From: JARKQH01 sp964631605
GTDB taxonomy: Bacteria > Verrucomicrobiota > Verrucomicrobiia > Limisphaerales > UBA8199
NCBI GenBank assembly: GCA_964631605.1
Contig: CAZVYG010000128.1
Location: 1 to 9,132 of the forward strand
DNA length: 9,132 nucleotides
Direction of reading: 5' to 3'
The notes beneath the pieces were generated by a model that saw only the letters and a program-made list of their open reading frames with translations, made no database searches and had not been told where the DNA came from. Shown one piece after another: positions 7,466 through 9,132 of this stretch (its first letter is position 1; each line of letters begins with the position of its first letter). Position numbers and translations under genes: made by a program.

Positions 7466-8797
7466 ATGAAAACTCACGACCCCTTCATTTCCAGCTTGGT
7501 CGCAACCCTGGTTGCGTTGTTTCTGTGGAGTAGTAGCAGCCGGGCCGCAGACCCGCCTCCCAATGTCCTGCTGATCATTTCCGACGACCATGGCTGGTCC
7601 GACTATGGTTTCATGGGGCACGCGGAGATTTCCACGCCGGCGCTGGATCGCCTGGCGCGGGAATCCCTTACTTTCGAGCGTGGTTATTCTCCCGTGCCGC
7701 TCTGCCGGCCGGCGCTGGCCAGCATCGTGACGGGCCTCTACCCGCATCAACATGGCGTGACGGGCAACGACCCCGAGTTGCCCGACAAGACGGTCAATCC
7801 CCAAACCCAGCGGACCAATCCCCGCTTCCAGCCGTACTACGAAAAGCTGACCGCCCGGTTCGCTTCGCATCCCAACTTCATCCGGGATCTGACCAGCCGC
7901 GGCTATGTGGCGCTTCAAACCGGCAAATGGTGGGAAGGAGACCCCATCAAAACCGCCGGGTTTACTCATGCGATGACCCAGGGCGTCGGCAAAGGGGGAC
8001 GGCACGGCGACGCCGGCCTGGCGATCGGCCGCGAGGGGCTGGATCCCATTTACAATTTCATTCGTGATGCTCGTGGCAAACCGTTCGTGGTTTGGTATGC
8101 GCCGATGTTGCCCCACGCGCCGCACAATCCGCCGGCGGCCTTGCTCGAGCGCTTCCAAAAGCCCGGTGTGCCGCCGCCCGTGGCGGCCTACCGCGCCTGC
8201 GTTGCATGGTTCGACCAGACCTGCGGGGAGCTGCTGGATTTCCTCGAGCGCGAAAACCTTCGGACCAATACCATCATCTTCTACACCACCGATAATGGCT
8301 GGATACAGGATCCGAAAAATCCGAACCGGCCCGCCCCGCGGTCCAAGCTGACCCCCTATGAGGGCGGTGTGCGCACCCCCATAATGATCTCGTGGCGGGG
8401 ACAGCTCAAACCGCGCCGCGACCGCGACCACCTTGCCAGCAACGTGGATCTCTGGCCGACGCTTGCCGCCCTGCTGAAAATCCCGGCGCCCCAAGGTCTC
8501 CCGGGCATCAACCTGACCGACCCCCGCGCCGTGCAGCGCCGCCAACAGATTTTCGGCGAACATTACCCGCATAATGTGCTTGACGTGGACTCGCCGACTC
8601 GGGGACTGGAACACCGCTTTGTCATCTCCGACCGATGGAAGTTGATTCTGCCGGCCAACTCGGCGGCGGCATCGGCGCAGGCGGAGTTGTTCGACCTCAA
8701 GAAAGATCCCTGGGAACTTCATAACCTCGCCGCCAAAGAGGCCAGGCGCGTTCAGAAGCTGACGCGGGTGTTGGACCAGTGGTGGCAGGGTCCCTGA
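7466..8797 (+). CDS. Exported type I sulfatase (alkaline-phosphatase superfamily), atypical active-site signature
   Basis: Likely hydrolyses sulfate esters on a glycan outside the cytoplasm, after conversion of the active-site Cys to formylglycine. A signal peptide covers about residues 1-28 (hydrophobic core 8-22, SRAAD cleavage region). The calcium-binding start ISDDHGW has D40 and D41. The signature region reads C80-R-P-A-L84 followed by ASIVTGLYPHQHG. Further family positions are present: K154 in GKWW, H217 and H220 in HAPHNPP, D276-N277 in TDNGW, and K294 with TPYEGGVRTP (296-305). The C-terminal subdomain ends in LFDLKKDPWELHNLA, typical of the family. At 443 aa it is complete. The oddity is leucine where the sulfatase CxPxR signature has arginine; the nucleophile Cys and Pro remain. 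The ATG lacks a clear Shine-Dalgarno. A membrane-protein gene follows after 20 nt, probably in one transcript. The substrate cannot be told from sequence. Confidence 0.93.
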   Translation: MKTHDPFISSLVATLVALFLWSSSSRAADPPPNVLLIISDDHGWSDYGFMGHAEISTPALDRLARESLTFERGYSPVPLCRPALASIVTGLYPHQHGVTGNDPELPDKTVNPQTQRTNPRFQPYYEKLTARFASHPNFIRDLTSRGYVALQTGKWWEGDPIKTAGFTHAMTQGVGKGGRHGDAGLAIGREGLDPIYNFIRDARGKPFVVWYAPMLPHAPHNPPAALLERFQKPGVPPPVAAYRACVAWFDQTCGELLDFLERENLRTNTIIFYTTDNGWIQDPKNPNRPAPRSKLTPYEGGVRTPIMISWRGQLKPRRDRDHLASNVDLWPTLAALLKIPAPQGLPGINLTDPRAVQRRQQIFGEHYPHNVLDVDSPTRGLEHRFVISDRWKLILPANSAAASAQAELFDLKKDPWELHNLAAKEARRVQKLTRVLDQWWQGP

Positions 8798-8817
8798 GGC
8801 CTTCAGGTCTGTCCACC

Positions 8818-9132
8818 ATGACCGAGTTTGATCCCCTGCAGTTTTTCGCCCGATTCCATCCGGTAATCGTGCATTTGCCGATTGGCTTTATCCTGTTGTT
8901 GGCCGCGCTCGAAATCCTGTCCCGGTTCGCACGGTGGAAAGATGCGAAGGCCAGCGCGGGATTCATTCTCGCCATGACGGTGCCGGTGGCCGGACTTGCG
9001 GCAGCTTCCGGCTGGCTTTTGTCCCGCGGGGGGAATTATGAGGCCACGCTGGTGCGGCAGCACTTCTGGACCGGCCTGGCAACGTTGGCCGGCTGCCTGA
9101 TTGCCGCGATGTTCTATTGGCGCGGTCGTCTG
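8818..9132 (+). CDS. Multi-pass membrane protein (DUF2231-like), cut by the window end
   Basis: An open frame runs from ATG 8818 to the last base with no stop, giving 105 residues of a longer protein. It starts MTEFDPLQFFARFHPVIVHL and has three predicted membrane segments, at about 14-34, 47-68 and 85-101. Histidines H14, H19 (HPVIVHLPIG) and H82 (RQHFW) lie at membrane edges. This pattern resembles DUF2231-type proteins, where such histidines may bind haem. In Planctomycetota and Verrucomicrobiota similar N-termini can precede a c-type cytochrome domain (PSCyt1-like); that part would lie outside the window, so this is a prediction. The gene starts 20 nt after the sulfatase stop with only a weak AGG upstream, suggesting one operon. 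Confidence 0.75.
   Translation, partial: MTEFDPLQFFARFHPVIVHLPIGFILLLAALEILSRFARWKDAKASAGFILAMTVPVAGLAAASGWLLSRGGNYEATLVRQHFWTGLATLAGCLIAAMFYWRGRL

Noticed and set aside
7205..8722. Long minus-strand open frame (505 codons) opposite the sulfatase and the intergenic region
   Set aside because: It is antisense to a well-supported sulfatase with all family motifs; its translation is Arg/Gly-rich with no recognisable domain. This is a codon-bias shadow in GC-rich DNA.

Overview
The window is GC-rich, densely coding DNA with no RNA genes, insertion sequences or CRISPR. The gene content points to a polysaccharide-degrading member of the Planctomycetota-Verrucomicrobiota-Chlamydiota group, and Verrucomicrobiota is my best guess. 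It holds a secreted type I sulfatase, a secreted heparinase II/III-type polysaccharide lyase, a DUF4185-type propeller protein, and a multi-pass membrane protein starting with an RFHPVIVHLPIG segment, a type common in that group. This is inference from family content only; no phylogenetic marker is present.

Layout. About 131-2110 (+) is an exported heparinase II/III-like lyase whose exact start is uncertain. It converges on a minus-strand operon with a 67-nt gap (2111-2177) that has no convincing terminator. Read in transcription order, the operon runs from about 7268 or 7125 down to 2178. It may begin with a 48-codon ORF (7122-7268). Next come a NiFe-hydrogenase maturation endopeptidase (6637-7125), a complete HypF carbamoyltransferase (4277-6640), and a secreted fusion of a serine beta-lactamase-like domain with a DUF4185-like beta-propeller (2178-4280). 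Each junction is a 4-nt GTGA or ATGA overlap, so the genes are probably translationally coupled. No hydrogenase structural genes and no hypA-E genes are present.

A divergent intergenic region (about 7128-7465) separates this operon from a plus-strand pair. The pair is an exported sulfatase (7466-8797) and, 20 nt further on, a membrane protein cut by the window end (8818-9132).

Working together. The lyase and the sulfatase fit extracellular or periplasmic degradation of a sulfated, uronic-acid-containing glycan. The middle operon serves NiFe-hydrogenase maturation: HypF makes the CN ligand precursor and the protease trims the large-subunit C-terminus. A secreted hydrolase of unknown role is attached to it. 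The points most worth a second look are the beta-lactamase/propeller fusion coupled to hypF, a sulfatase whose active-site signature lacks the usual arginine, and the possible small coupled ORF in front of the protease.
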